Origin: Aminobacter sp039907765 | Lineage (GTDB): Bacteria > Pseudomonadota > Alphaproteobacteria > Rhizobiales > Rhizobiaceae | DNA: 64,000 bases | NCBI RefSeq assembly: GCF_039907765.1 | Contig: NZ_JARDJI010000003.1 | Span: forward strand, 1-64,000 | Direction: 5' to 3' | Notes under the pieces: model-generated | What the model was told of the DNA's origin: nothing | Seen by the model: the letters and a program-made list of their open reading frames with translations, nothing else | The model's database searches: none | Shown here: in pieces, positions 12,999-22,085 of the stretch | Numbering within the stretch: position 1 is the first letter of the stretch | Layout: every line of letters starts with the position of its first letter | Program-made: the position numbers and the translations under genes

Positions 12999-14555
12999 CT
13001 AGATGTAGAACTTGAAGGGTTGCCGCTCTGCCCCTGCGGCGCTTCCCATCGTCAGCACTTCGCCGACCTTGTCCGCGAAACGAATTGTGACTGGAAGTCC
13101 ATCGCTAAAATTGCAGGCGTTGTAGTTGATTTTCGTGAGGCCCAGAATGTCGGCCAGCACGACTTCGATGGCCGGATATTCACCGCTTGCGCGCAACACG
13201 GTGATGAACAGCGGGTTCGGCGTTTCCGGACCGATATACGTGTCGATGCGGGGCGCATATCCCGTTGTCCACAGAAAGGCATCTTTGTCAGCGAGCCTGA
13301 TCGCCGTGCCGCGAAGGCATGGATAATCGCCATCCCGGAAGAGCTTCGTTTCGCCATGAGTCGATCGGATCCGCACGCCCACGACATTAGTGCCTTCGGG
13401 AGCAGCCTTGCTGAACGCCTCCCACTCAGCGTCGTTGAACTTTGTCCGGCCATGAATGAACAACTCACTAGGATAATTCCCGAAGCGCTGCCTGTACGTG
13501 TCCAGGACAGTCTTGATCAGCTTCTCAGCGGCTGAATCGCTGAGGTGGAACTCCTTGTCCTCTGTCTGCCACGGTCCGTTTGCCCCGCGAAAGACCACGC
13601 CATCCCCCTCGCTCAGGAACATCTGCGCCGCACAGCAGGCGTGATTGTCAGGATGGTTGGGAAGCACTTTGAAGACTAAACCCACGTAACAGACGCCCGG
13701 CCGCATCCCTGCGATCTTCCATGGGGGTTCAGCTTGCGTCTTGTAGAACAGGCCCGTTGCCAGGTTCCAGGCGATGGTGGCGGAATCCTGGGTGCCGCGC
13801 TTCGGATACCCTGCCTTGTTCAGGAACTCGTTGGGAGCAAGGGTCGTCTCGCGGACGAGTTGGGATGTCATTCCCAGCTTCAGCAGCTTCGCCTTAAGCT
13901 GACGGTGGAAGTCAGGGATGTCATCGAACACCGCCTCAAGCGTGTCATCAATGACGCCCGCCAGCAACGGAAGGTCGGCGCGTCCCTTCTGGCGCTTGGA
14001 AAGTTCCCCTTTGACGAGCTCGAGCTTACGGCGCTGACCAGCGACCGGCCGGCAGGTCTCGAACACAGGTTCCGGCACGACAAAGACCCAGACATCGACA
14101 GTCCGCTCCTCGTTTTTCGCGTGGCGTTCGATTGGGTCGATGAACAGCTTGGTTGTTGCAGCCACTGCCTCGTGATGGTTCTCGATCGCTATCGCGGTCC
14201 GGATTTCCGCGGGATCAAGCTCATATGCGATCAGGCCGCCCGGGTCGGCACGGATCCCGAAAGCCTCTTCGAGGCCGGGAAAATCGGACAGATGCAGCCG
14301 GAATTCCTTGTCGCGCTTGCCGCGAGGCGGGATAGCAACCGGATTGTTGATCGCTTCGAGCCAGCGACGCAGGAAGGCCAGGCCATGCTTGGTGCCGATT
14401 GCACCGATTGTGATCTGCGCGCGATCAGGCGTCGACGCCGGCCCATAGAGCGTCAGGCCGTCCTTCGGATGATCGGAAGTCTGCCCATGTGCGAATCCAA
14501 GCGATGGTTCCGGCACATAGAGGACGGGGATGGATTTTTCGGAGAATTCGGTCAA
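12999..14555 (-). CDS. short prokaryotic Argonaute (MID-PIWI), SPARTA subunit
   Basis: A 518-residue protein with the length and order of short pAgos: a MID domain in the N-terminal half and a PIWI domain in the second (CYVGLVFKVLPNH, PSELFIHGRTKFNDAEWEAF, RLADKDAFLWTTGYAPR). The tail KINYNACNFSDGLPVTIRFADKVGEV is the conserved short-pAgo 3' signature as I know it. There is no N or PAZ domain. Short pAgos lack the slicer tetrad and bind a guide to sense invader nucleic acid. It overlaps the TIR-APAZ gene upstream by 4 bp (ATGA), so the two are translationally coupled. It converges with the integrase (19-bp gap). Confidence 0.85.
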   Translation of the reverse strand: MTEFSEKSIPVLYVPEPSLGFAHGQTSDHPKDGLTLYGPASTPDRAQITIGAIGTKHGLAFLRRWLEAINNPVAIPPRGKRDKEFRLHLSDFPGLEEAFGIRADPGGLIAYELDPAEIRTAIAIENHHEAVAATTKLFIDPIERHAKNEERTVDVWVFVVPEPVFETCRPVAGQRRKLELVKGELSKRQKGRADLPLLAGVIDDTLEAVFDDIPDFHRQLKAKLLKLGMTSQLVRETTLAPNEFLNKAGYPKRGTQDSATIAWNLATGLFYKTQAEPPWKIAGMRPGVCYVGLVFKVLPNHPDNHACCAAQMFLSEGDGVVFRGANGPWQTEDKEFHLSDSAAEKLIKTVLDTYRQRFGNYPSELFIHGRTKFNDAEWEAFSKAAPEGTNVVGVRIRSTHGETKLFRDGDYPCLRGTAIRLADKDAFLWTTGYAPRIDTYIGPETPNPLFITVLRASGEYPAIEVVLADILGLTKINYNACNFSDGLPVTIRFADKVGEVLTMGSAAGAERQPFKFYI

Positions 14556-15931
14556 ACGTCCTCATCCTCATAGTGGGTGCCGAGGGTGGTCTCATCAGGC
14601 TCTTCGGCATCCTCGCCGAGACGGTTGGTCTGCCGCGCCGTGACGGGAGCTGTGAACTGAATGGGCATCGCGTCGAGCGTGATGGTGCCGCCGGAGCCAA
14701 CGGCAAGGGCGACATAGGGGCTGTCGCCGGCGAGCAGCTCCATGAAGGCCATAACACGCCCGTGCCACGCCTTGTTGCGCCAACCGGAGCAGACCGAACG
14801 CCGCAAGCGAAACTGAGCCTTCGTGTCCGCGATGATGATCGGCTTGTTGCGCTCACCTATGTCGGAGAACAACACACGGCCTTTCAGGCGCATGTGGGGA
14901 TAGGGAAAAAGGCTCGGTATGACGCTGACGCCATATTCCCAGATCTTCTTGCGAGCGATGCCACGCAGCATCGAATTCCGTCGCTCGCCCTGGCGACCCC
15001 AGGAGATGCGCTGCTTGAGGCGTAGCTTGTCCTCGCCGACATGGAAGGACAGGCCGCTCGAGAAAGTACGGGCAAGGAACCCTTCCCGGGCACAATGCTT
15101 CTCCCACGCCTGGCGCAGAAGGTTCATCGTGATGGACTTGGCGTCCCGGCTTTCGATCCGCGCATCAGTGGAGCCGTTCTCCATGAACTCGATAACGTCG
15201 AAGTCTCGCTCGGTGCGAAACGGCCCGACCTGCTCGAAATGCTCTGTTAGGTCGAGCGGGCTGGCGAAGGTCAGGAAGCCATCACCAAATTCGGCCATCG
15301 GGAACTGGAAGGTAGCGCCCAGCTTGCGCAGGACCGCGTCATCGGCCCGGTTACGCGGAACCAGGTGATTCAGCCTGTCCGGCATCCCCACGATCCGAAG
15401 CCAGTTGGATGTCAGAACATCGGGAGCCGCCTCGATCTCCACGGCGTGCCGGCGGAGATAGGCGTACCACTCAGGCTGGATGACCCCACCGCCAGCCTTC
15501 GGCACCTGCTGTCTTTCAAGCGACTTGAGCAGGCTCACCAGCCCCTTGGCCCAGCCGCTCTCGAAATCGACATACTGGAGGCCACCGATGCCGAAGAGCT
15601 TCTTGAAGGTGCGTATCTTGAGGGGGATGATGAAATTGGGATCCTGGAGCTGCTTCGTCAGGTCTTCCGCAATGGCGATCTCCTCGCGAACGCCCCTTCT
15701 GGCGAGCGTCTCGTCGCTACAACACAGCAGCATCTTGATCGCCCGCGTCTGAAGCGCCGCGGTGAGCTTTCCACGCCATTCGTCTCCGGCGTCGAGATCA
15801 AAGATGTCGGCAAAAACCTTGTAACCCGCGGCCTCGAGGCGTGGAGCGAGCCACAGCACGAATTGGTCGTCGCCGGGCGTCGCCTTGGAGATGAAGATCA
15901 GGTCCCGTTCGGTCGGCCCGGCCACACTCAT
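14552..15931 (-). CDS. TIR-APAZ effector of a SPARTA system
   Basis: A 459-residue protein. Residues about 8-140 are a TIR domain: DLIFISKATPGDDQFVLWLA, YKVFADIFDLDAGDEW, and AIKMLLCCSDETLARRGVRE followed by EIAIA; the catalytic NADase Glu is probably E84 (or E83). The rest matches an APAZ region, the partner surface for a short Argonaute. In studied SPARTA systems guide-target binding makes the complex oligomerise and the TIR domain degrade NAD(P)+, killing or stalling the invaded cell. The gene is 112 bp downstream of the DUF499 gene on the same strand, so it may be read from the long defence operon as well as from its own promoter. Confidence 0.85.
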   Translation of the reverse strand: MSVAGPTERDLIFISKATPGDDQFVLWLAPRLEAAGYKVFADIFDLDAGDEWRGKLTAALQTRAIKMLLCCSDETLARRGVREEIAIAEDLTKQLQDPNFIIPLKIRTFKKLFGIGGLQYVDFESGWAKGLVSLLKSLERQQVPKAGGGVIQPEWYAYLRRHAVEIEAAPDVLTSNWLRIVGMPDRLNHLVPRNRADDAVLRKLGATFQFPMAEFGDGFLTFASPLDLTEHFEQVGPFRTERDFDVIEFMENGSTDARIESRDAKSITMNLLRQAWEKHCAREGFLARTFSSGLSFHVGEDKLRLKQRISWGRQGERRNSMLRGIARKKIWEYGVSVIPSLFPYPHMRLKGRVLFSDIGERNKPIIIADTKAQFRLRRSVCSGWRNKAWHGRVMAFMELLAGDSPYVALAVGSGGTITLDAMPIQFTAPVTARQTNRLGEDAEEPDETTLGTHYEDEDV

Positions 15932-16043
15932 ATTCCAGGTTCCGGTCCAGACAAGCGCCTAACCCGAGCGCTTTCCCTCGCGCTCAGGCCAAGCGAGCTT
16001 GGCCGACATCTCCAAGCCGACGAGCGATGGAAGTGCATCGACA

Positions 16044-19000
16044 TCATTCGACCGACTTCTCAATGAACCCGAGCGTGTTGGCGTTTTCGACCAACGTCCG
16101 GACCTTGGCGCGCTCAAGACCGCCGGGCACCTCCGCTTCGATTTCGAGCCTGAGCTTCACCTGGCTGCCTGGCAGCGTCGTGAGCTGCTCGATGATCGCC
16201 TCGACGATCTGATGAATGTCCCTTGCCGGGCGTTCCGGCGAGATCATGACAGCCCCTGAAAAGCGGGTCGGCTTCTTCTCTGGCGGCGGCGAGCCCGGCG
16301 TTCCTCCAGTGGGCTCGCCTCCAGTCTCCGGCGGCTTTTCGCCAGGCGTTTCCGGGCCGCCGGTCGGTCCCGGCTGCGCCGGAGCCGGCCGGTGCGCTTC
16401 GGCCACATCCGGCTTCACGATGACGCTGTCGCTATCGATGACGACCACGGCATTGCCGGCTCGCTCGATCGCGAGACCCAGATAGGTGTCCGTCTTCTCA
16501 TCCCACCGCTCGGCGTAAGCGAAGGGGCCGGGCAGCATGCCGCCGACGGCCGCCTGAACGGCCTTGATCAGGACGTCCTGGTTCTTCAGGCGCGGCAGAT
16601 AGATGTAGCGGTTGAGGTATTCCCGCAGGTCCTTCAGCGACAGGTGCGACTTGCCATTCCAGATATATTTCTGGAGGTCGCGTTCGAGGCGGGCGGGTCC
16701 AAGCTCGGTGAGCAAGCCTTCCTCGCCGACGAGCTTCTTGCTCGCACGCGCAAGCAGCCCGTCCTGCGCCGGAACCTTGCCCGAGACCCACTCCACATCG
16801 GCCTGGGCGCTCTCCTGCGCCGGATAGTGCAGGTAGCACCACGTCTCCTTGAGGCGCGTCTTCATTGTCTCGGTCGCCTCGGCCAGCTTGGCCTCGGCGA
16901 GCTTCTGATCGCTGGGCCGAAGCTCCAGACGCTCCTTGTCGCGGACGATCTCGCCCCAAGCCAGGGACGCGCGCATGGCGTCCTTCAGATTGTCGAGCTG
17001 GCGCGAATCCGCAGCGATGAAGACCAGCATGTTGCGATAGACGCGCGGCGTGGTGCCGCGCTGCATCAAGATATCCTTCGCCCCGGTTAGGGCTTCCGAG
17101 GTGTCGCGCCCGTTGTGCGGATGCGTGATCCCCAGCACCACGGCCCTCACACCCCCTGCTTCATCGGGCACCTCGGCTGACGAAGCAGGCGCCACCTGCA
17201 CGGCGTCGAAATGCCCGCGATCCGCCAGGCCATTCACGTATTTGCCGAGTTCCGCGTCGATCCTCACATCGACCAATGCCGCCTCGATCTGCGCTGCCTT
17301 ATCCGCCGCGATGCGGTTGAGGCTGGCCGACATGGAGTACCAGTAGCGGCCGAGATCGGCGTGCATGAACTTGGCCTGGTTCGTCAGCCGCCGGAGCGCG
17401 TCGCCGAAGATCGCTGGGCGCTCTCCGGGCTGTACGACGCCGAGGTTGATCTGCTTGTCGTCGAGGCCGGTGTTCTGCTGCTGGTGGGTCGGGGCTGTGC
17501 CCATGAAGATCGCTCGGGCGACGCGCCTGGTCGCCGAGTAGCGGTTCAGGTTCGGCGCTGACTGGTCGATCTTGTAAGGCGTGGACGTCGTGCCATCGAC
17601 GTCGCCAGCGATGATCGACTGCCAGCTTACGTCGAGATAGTGCAGCAGTTCCGGCTCGACACGCGGCGAACTGACGGCGACGCTGCCGGGCATGATCATC
17701 ACGGAGGGATCGCCGCTCATCCAGAGTTCGTGAATCGCCTGCGCCATCAAGCGCAGCACGCCGCGCGTGCGCTGGAATTTTTCGAGGGACCCCCAGCTTG
17801 TATAAAGTTGGTCGAACAACTCGGGATGGATCGGATAGGCCTTCTCCAGCTTGCGCCGATAGTCCTCATCCGCGCAGCCCTGCGGGAAGTCGTTGGCGTT
17901 CTCGCGGTAGAGCTTGGCGAACTGCTTCAGCGTGTTGTCGCGGTGATGGAACTTGTCGCCGGGGATTTCCTTGAAGAGCCGTCGCCGGACGATCTCATAG
18001 CTCTCCTCCTGGCTCGCTGGTCGCCATGAGGATTCGACTCGGCTGAAGGTCTGCTTCAGGCGGGCCAGCGCCTCCTGGCCGCCCTCGCCGCCGACCTCGA
18101 TCTGAGACGCGGGCAAAGAGGCAACCAGAAGCGTTCGCGGGCTGGCCTTGACGGCTTCGGTGAGCGACTGGACGAAGGAGAGGTTCGCGTCGAACGAACC
18201 GGACGGCAGCCCATCGACCCGGTAGATCTGCCGCAGATAGGCGACCCATTCGTCGATCAGGATCAGGCTCGGCGCGTACTTCTTGAAGATCGCTTCCAGC
18301 AGGCTCGAGCCGGGCGCGATGCCGGTGGCATCGTTCTCGGCGATCATGTCGAAGGCCTCGGCGCCGCCGAGCTGCCAGGCCAGCTCGCCCCAGGTCGTGC
18401 GAATCTTCCGGCCGCCGTCGGCGTTGAGGACATCCTGCGGCCCGCGTGACGTGCCGACGAGCACGGCGCGGTTGATGCTCTGCGGCACGCTGAGCCCCTG
18501 CTTCTCGAGCAACTGGTCCAGCCCGGAGAGGTCCCGGACCGGCGTCGGTCCGGCCATATGGTAGAGGGCGAGCATCGAGTGGGTCTTGCCGCCGCCGAAG
18601 TTGGTTTGCAGTTCGACCACCGGATCGCCGCCACTGCCAGAGAGCCGCTTGGCGGCGCCAACCAGCACTGCGCTCAGGCCCTCCGTCAGATAGGTGCGGC
18701 TGAAGAACTGCTTCGGATCGCGATATTCGGCGGGCGCGCTGCCCGAATGCACCTTGGCGAGATCGGCCGCGAACTCGGCCTGCTGAAACTCGCCGGTGGC
18801 GACATCCTGGTGCGGCTCGACCACGTCGCGCCAGGGAAGCAGACCTGCAACAGTCTCGACCGAGATTTCCAGCCGCTGGGTCTTCCGGCGCTCCTCGTTG
18901 CGCTGAAGCTCGGTGAACTTTGTGCGCAGGATCGTGTCGCGCGTCTTGGCGAGTTGCTCGGCAATTTCGCCCGCGCTGATCGCCTCCATCAGACGGCGCA

Positions 19001-19340
19001 TTGAATCGAGCGCGCGCTCTGCGTCGTCGTAAGTGAAATTCTCGTTGTGCGAGAGCTTGTTGCGCACATCGAGCAATTCGGACACATAGGACCGCTCGGG
19101 ATGGCCGAGAACGGTTGCGAAAGCCTCCTTCCAGAACGCCATCATGGTTTTCAGCAGACCCTGCTGATCCCAACCCACCTCACCGGCGGAGTTTGGCCGC
19201 AATCCCTGGACGCGCTGGATCACCTCCAATTGCCAGTGCCCTTTGAGCGAGCTTTCCAGCCTCTTCTCGACGAACGGGATGAGCGCCGCCGGGAGCAACT
19301 CCATCCCTTCAAAAACATACTGGCGCGTACTTTTGGCCAC
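16044..19340 (-). CDS. DUF499 ATPase with HEPN/Swt1-like N-terminal domain
   Basis: A 1098-residue protein. Residues 1-130 form a helical Swt1/HEPN-like domain with RNKLSH at 93-98, an R-x4-H pair as in HEPN ribonucleases. The DUF499 ATPase follows: Walker A in TNFGGGKTHSMLALYH (about 246-261), Walker B SLILIDEWVAYL, sensor-like PRTLLVASLP. A Pro/Gly-rich linker (APAQPGPTGGPETPGEKPPE) precedes a C-terminal domain of about 90 residues. DUF499 proteins are known neighbours of DUF1156 methylases and helicases in predicted defence loci. The gene starts 12 bp after the methylase stop. Role in the complex is not established. Confidence 0.82.
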   Translation of the reverse strand: MAKSTRQYVFEGMELLPAALIPFVEKRLESSLKGHWQLEVIQRVQGLRPNSAGEVGWDQQGLLKTMMAFWKEAFATVLGHPERSYVSELLDVRNKLSHNENFTYDDAERALDSMRRLMEAISAGEIAEQLAKTRDTILRTKFTELQRNEERRKTQRLEISVETVAGLLPWRDVVEPHQDVATGEFQQAEFAADLAKVHSGSAPAEYRDPKQFFSRTYLTEGLSAVLVGAAKRLSGSGGDPVVELQTNFGGGKTHSMLALYHMAGPTPVRDLSGLDQLLEKQGLSVPQSINRAVLVGTSRGPQDVLNADGGRKIRTTWGELAWQLGGAEAFDMIAENDATGIAPGSSLLEAIFKKYAPSLILIDEWVAYLRQIYRVDGLPSGSFDANLSFVQSLTEAVKASPRTLLVASLPASQIEVGGEGGQEALARLKQTFSRVESSWRPASQEESYEIVRRRLFKEIPGDKFHHRDNTLKQFAKLYRENANDFPQGCADEDYRRKLEKAYPIHPELFDQLYTSWGSLEKFQRTRGVLRLMAQAIHELWMSGDPSVMIMPGSVAVSSPRVEPELLHYLDVSWQSIIAGDVDGTTSTPYKIDQSAPNLNRYSATRRVARAIFMGTAPTHQQQNTGLDDKQINLGVVQPGERPAIFGDALRRLTNQAKFMHADLGRYWYSMSASLNRIAADKAAQIEAALVDVRIDAELGKYVNGLADRGHFDAVQVAPASSAEVPDEAGGVRAVVLGITHPHNGRDTSEALTGAKDILMQRGTTPRVYRNMLVFIAADSRQLDNLKDAMRASLAWGEIVRDKERLELRPSDQKLAEAKLAEATETMKTRLKETWCYLHYPAQESAQADVEWVSGKVPAQDGLLARASKKLVGEEGLLTELGPARLERDLQKYIWNGKSHLSLKDLREYLNRYIYLPRLKNQDVLIKAVQAAVGGMLPGPFAYAERWDEKTDTYLGLAIERAGNAVVVIDSDSVIVKPDVAEAHRPAPAQPGPTGGPETPGEKPPETGGEPTGGTPGSPPPEKKPTRFSGAVMISPERPARDIHQIVEAIIEQLTTLPGSQVKLRLEIEAEVPGGLERAKVRTLVENANTLGFIEKSVE

Positions 19341-19352
19341 GTTCCGTCCCCC

Positions 19353-22085
19353 TTAGATGTCCAGCCGGATCTGCCGATCGCCGCTCGTGTCGTGGATCGT
19401 CGCCGCCTGCCGCGTCAGCTCCGTCCAGTCGGCGATCAGTGCGTTGTAGGAGGTAGCCTCTTTCGCATCCTTCCGCTTGTTGGCGCTGATGTCGTAGAGG
19501 ACATAGGCGAGATCCTTCACGGCCTCGGCCTTGTCGCCGCCAATCTTCTTCAGCAGCAACGCGGTGTCGTGCGAGAGACCATCCAGCTCGTACTGACGCA
19601 CCAGATACTGACAGCATTCCCAAATCGTGGGGTGCCTGTCATTTGCTGGATCCCAACCTTCTTCGAGGTCCTCCCGCTTGTAGATGCGGACCCTTCCAGC
19701 AGACGACTCCGCTATGCCGGCATGCTTGACGTCATCCACGGAAATGCCGCGTGCGCGAGCAAGGTTGTCGGCGTCGCCGAAAACCCCCTTCTCATATCCA
19801 TGCTGGGTGAACCAGCTCACCGCAAAGCGAGTCTCGGGATCAAAGTCACCCTCCTGCGAGGATAGATACTGATCCAACTCCTCGTTGATGATCTGCAATG
19901 CCGTCTTCACCGACATCGGCTTGTCATCACGTTCGATCACCGAACCGTATCGACTGAAAATCGCGATCCCAGGGCCGATTGACGCCTGTGGAATGTCCAC
20001 CGGAGCGATGTTCGCGCGGTGCATCTCCTTCAAGGCTCCGGGCAGCTCTCGCCGCAACGCCCGGATAAATTCAATCCGGGAGATAGATTCAGCGTCTAGC
20101 GCACGCGGGCGGCACGCCATCACAACAGACGTTGCTAGAGCGTTCTTATTTTTCTTCAGGTTCCCGACAAGCTCAGTCCTTACCGGCCATGTAGCGCCGA
20201 TTGAATAGCCCGCATCGACAATGGATTGTAGGAAGGTTGCCCAGCCTTTCGACGAGTAACCGTGTTCGTCCACCTCTCCTTGCCGGAACGCATAGTAGAT
20301 AGTGGCAGGTACGTCGGCCCGGCCTTCCGTAGCCATGTGGCGCATGACGGTGGTCATCCCATCAAGGAAGAAACGGTCTGCCTCGTCCTTGCCACCATGA
20401 CGTTTATAGTCGGCGACCAGCTCCTCCTGCTTGGGGACCAGCATCGTCGAGAACAGGTCGGGGTACGTGCTTGCCAAGCCCTTCTTAATCCAGACGTAGA
20501 AGAAGTCCGACAGGTCCGCGTAAGGGACATTGTCGTAATAGGGAGGGTCGGTCGAGACGACAAAGCCCGAAAAATCCACGTTCTGGGCATCTAATTGCCT
20601 TACGCCGCCGCCCCCCTTTGAGCATGGAAGAGCGGCAACGCTCTTGGCTAGATACTCTACCTGTCCAAAGAAATTACCGGATGAAGACGAGAACGGATTT
20701 CCTTCAACTGTATCCCAACGCATAGGCAGGGCTTGCATCGCAAAAACCTGCTGCACCTTCTCCCCTGACGTATCCCAGAAGGCACTCGTGGATTGTCTGT
20801 TCGCAAGACGACTCACACTTAGGACAAGATACGAGGAGATAGCTGTCCGATATGCGTCGTCGGTGACGCCGCCCACCACCTCCGGAATGAGATTCAGAAA
20901 GGTGTTCAGGGCGATAGTCTGCCGATCCATGAAAAGGTCGGAGATATTTGTGGGACCATAGTTGGTCACACTCATATACTGAGGGTGCTGCGACAGCGGG
21001 TATTCCGGTCTCCAATCGGGCTTTTCGCTAAAAGCCAAAACCTCGTGCTCTTTGGTTGGGGCGACGTATCGACGTCCCCTTTTCCCCTCCACGACGATAG
21101 CGAGAAGGCGCCAGCCCATCCTGCCCGCCATGCCCTCAGCCTTCACGTAGTCGGCGGTGATGGCATCACCGGTCAGAATGCACCTGAAGTTCGCACCTCG
21201 CCCTGCCTTGGTCCCCGCCGCCACGGCATCTTCCTCGTCGGGCTTCCCGTTATGCACTTCGAACGAGATGTCCGTTCCACTGACGACTGGCTTCACCCAC
21301 ACTGATTTCTTGGGCTTGTTGCAAAGCCAGTAGTTGGAAATCAGGGGAACATGAGCGCCGCGTACTGCCGGGTTCGGACTGGCGACAGTCCTGGCCCAGA
21401 GCCAGGCAAGAACGGTAGCCTCCCCTCCGCCATCTTTCTTTGGAAGCCCGACCGACGGATAAAGATGCCCAATCTTCTTCCAAGCTCGGTTGCTCAGCTC
21501 TTTCGCATACCAGAGGATATCTTCGGCAAGCCCCTCTGCACCTCGATAGTGCAGGCGCTCAGGTTTGCCGGGATGAATGGGCTTGCGATCATGGAATGGC
21601 GACGGCAACTCAATCATCGCCTTGCCAATCATCACCGCGACGGGATTGAGATCCGATCCCTTCGAGGGAAGACCAAGACGAACCGCTTCGAGCGGTATGG
21701 AGCCTCCTCCAGAAAACGGATCGTAAATGGGCGGGACGCCGTCAGGAAAGTTATTGCGTATCTCGGCGCGTGCGCGTTCCAGAACTTCGTCGTTCGTCGA
21801 GTTCTCCCACTTCACCAGATCTTCAATGATCCGAAAAAGGCGTTGACGTTCAGCCTCTACCGCTTCCTCGGTGGGAAACTGCTCTGGATGGCTCGACGGA
21901 TCATCCACCAACTGGGCGAAAAGCACCGCGCGGCATGCAGCCAGCGGACGCCGTGCCCACCACAGATGTAGTGCGGAGGGATGCCCGTGCTTGATAGCCT
22001 TCTCCCGTGCTGATGCCTCATTGATCGCTTCGAGAGGGATTGCGACCTCGATGAGTTTCTTCTTGGGGTTATTGGTCGAGGTCAT
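19353..22085 (-). CDS. DUF1156 adenine-type DNA methyltransferase
   Basis: A 910-residue DNA methylase. The DUF1156 start is plain (KKLIEVAIPLEAINEASARE, then HPSALHLWWARRPLAACRA). SAM-binding motif I is YDPFSGGGSIPLEAVRLG with GSDLNPVAV after it, and the catalytic motif IV is STDPPYYDNVPYADLSDFFY, so methylation of N6-adenine or N4-cytosine is expected. A probable target-recognition region lies between. Its first 17 bp overlap the HATPase gene. In a defence setting it should mark self DNA while the helicase and ATPases act on unmarked DNA. Base composition is less GC-rich than the neighbouring host-like genes. Confidence 0.88.
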   Translation of the reverse strand: MTSTNNPKKKLIEVAIPLEAINEASAREKAIKHGHPSALHLWWARRPLAACRAVLFAQLVDDPSSHPEQFPTEEAVEAERQRLFRIIEDLVKWENSTNDEVLERARAEIRNNFPDGVPPIYDPFSGGGSIPLEAVRLGLPSKGSDLNPVAVMIGKAMIELPSPFHDRKPIHPGKPERLHYRGAEGLAEDILWYAKELSNRAWKKIGHLYPSVGLPKKDGGGEATVLAWLWARTVASPNPAVRGAHVPLISNYWLCNKPKKSVWVKPVVSGTDISFEVHNGKPDEEDAVAAGTKAGRGANFRCILTGDAITADYVKAEGMAGRMGWRLLAIVVEGKRGRRYVAPTKEHEVLAFSEKPDWRPEYPLSQHPQYMSVTNYGPTNISDLFMDRQTIALNTFLNLIPEVVGGVTDDAYRTAISSYLVLSVSRLANRQSTSAFWDTSGEKVQQVFAMQALPMRWDTVEGNPFSSSSGNFFGQVEYLAKSVAALPCSKGGGGVRQLDAQNVDFSGFVVSTDPPYYDNVPYADLSDFFYVWIKKGLASTYPDLFSTMLVPKQEELVADYKRHGGKDEADRFFLDGMTTVMRHMATEGRADVPATIYYAFRQGEVDEHGYSSKGWATFLQSIVDAGYSIGATWPVRTELVGNLKKNKNALATSVVMACRPRALDAESISRIEFIRALRRELPGALKEMHRANIAPVDIPQASIGPGIAIFSRYGSVIERDDKPMSVKTALQIINEELDQYLSSQEGDFDPETRFAVSWFTQHGYEKGVFGDADNLARARGISVDDVKHAGIAESSAGRVRIYKREDLEEGWDPANDRHPTIWECCQYLVRQYELDGLSHDTALLLKKIGGDKAEAVKDLAYVLYDISANKRKDAKEATSYNALIADWTELTRQAATIHDTSGDRQIRLDI

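Noticed and set aside
12999..14555. Long (slicing) Argonaute
   Set aside because: Only about 518 residues, with no N or PAZ domains, and paired with a TIR-APAZ gene.
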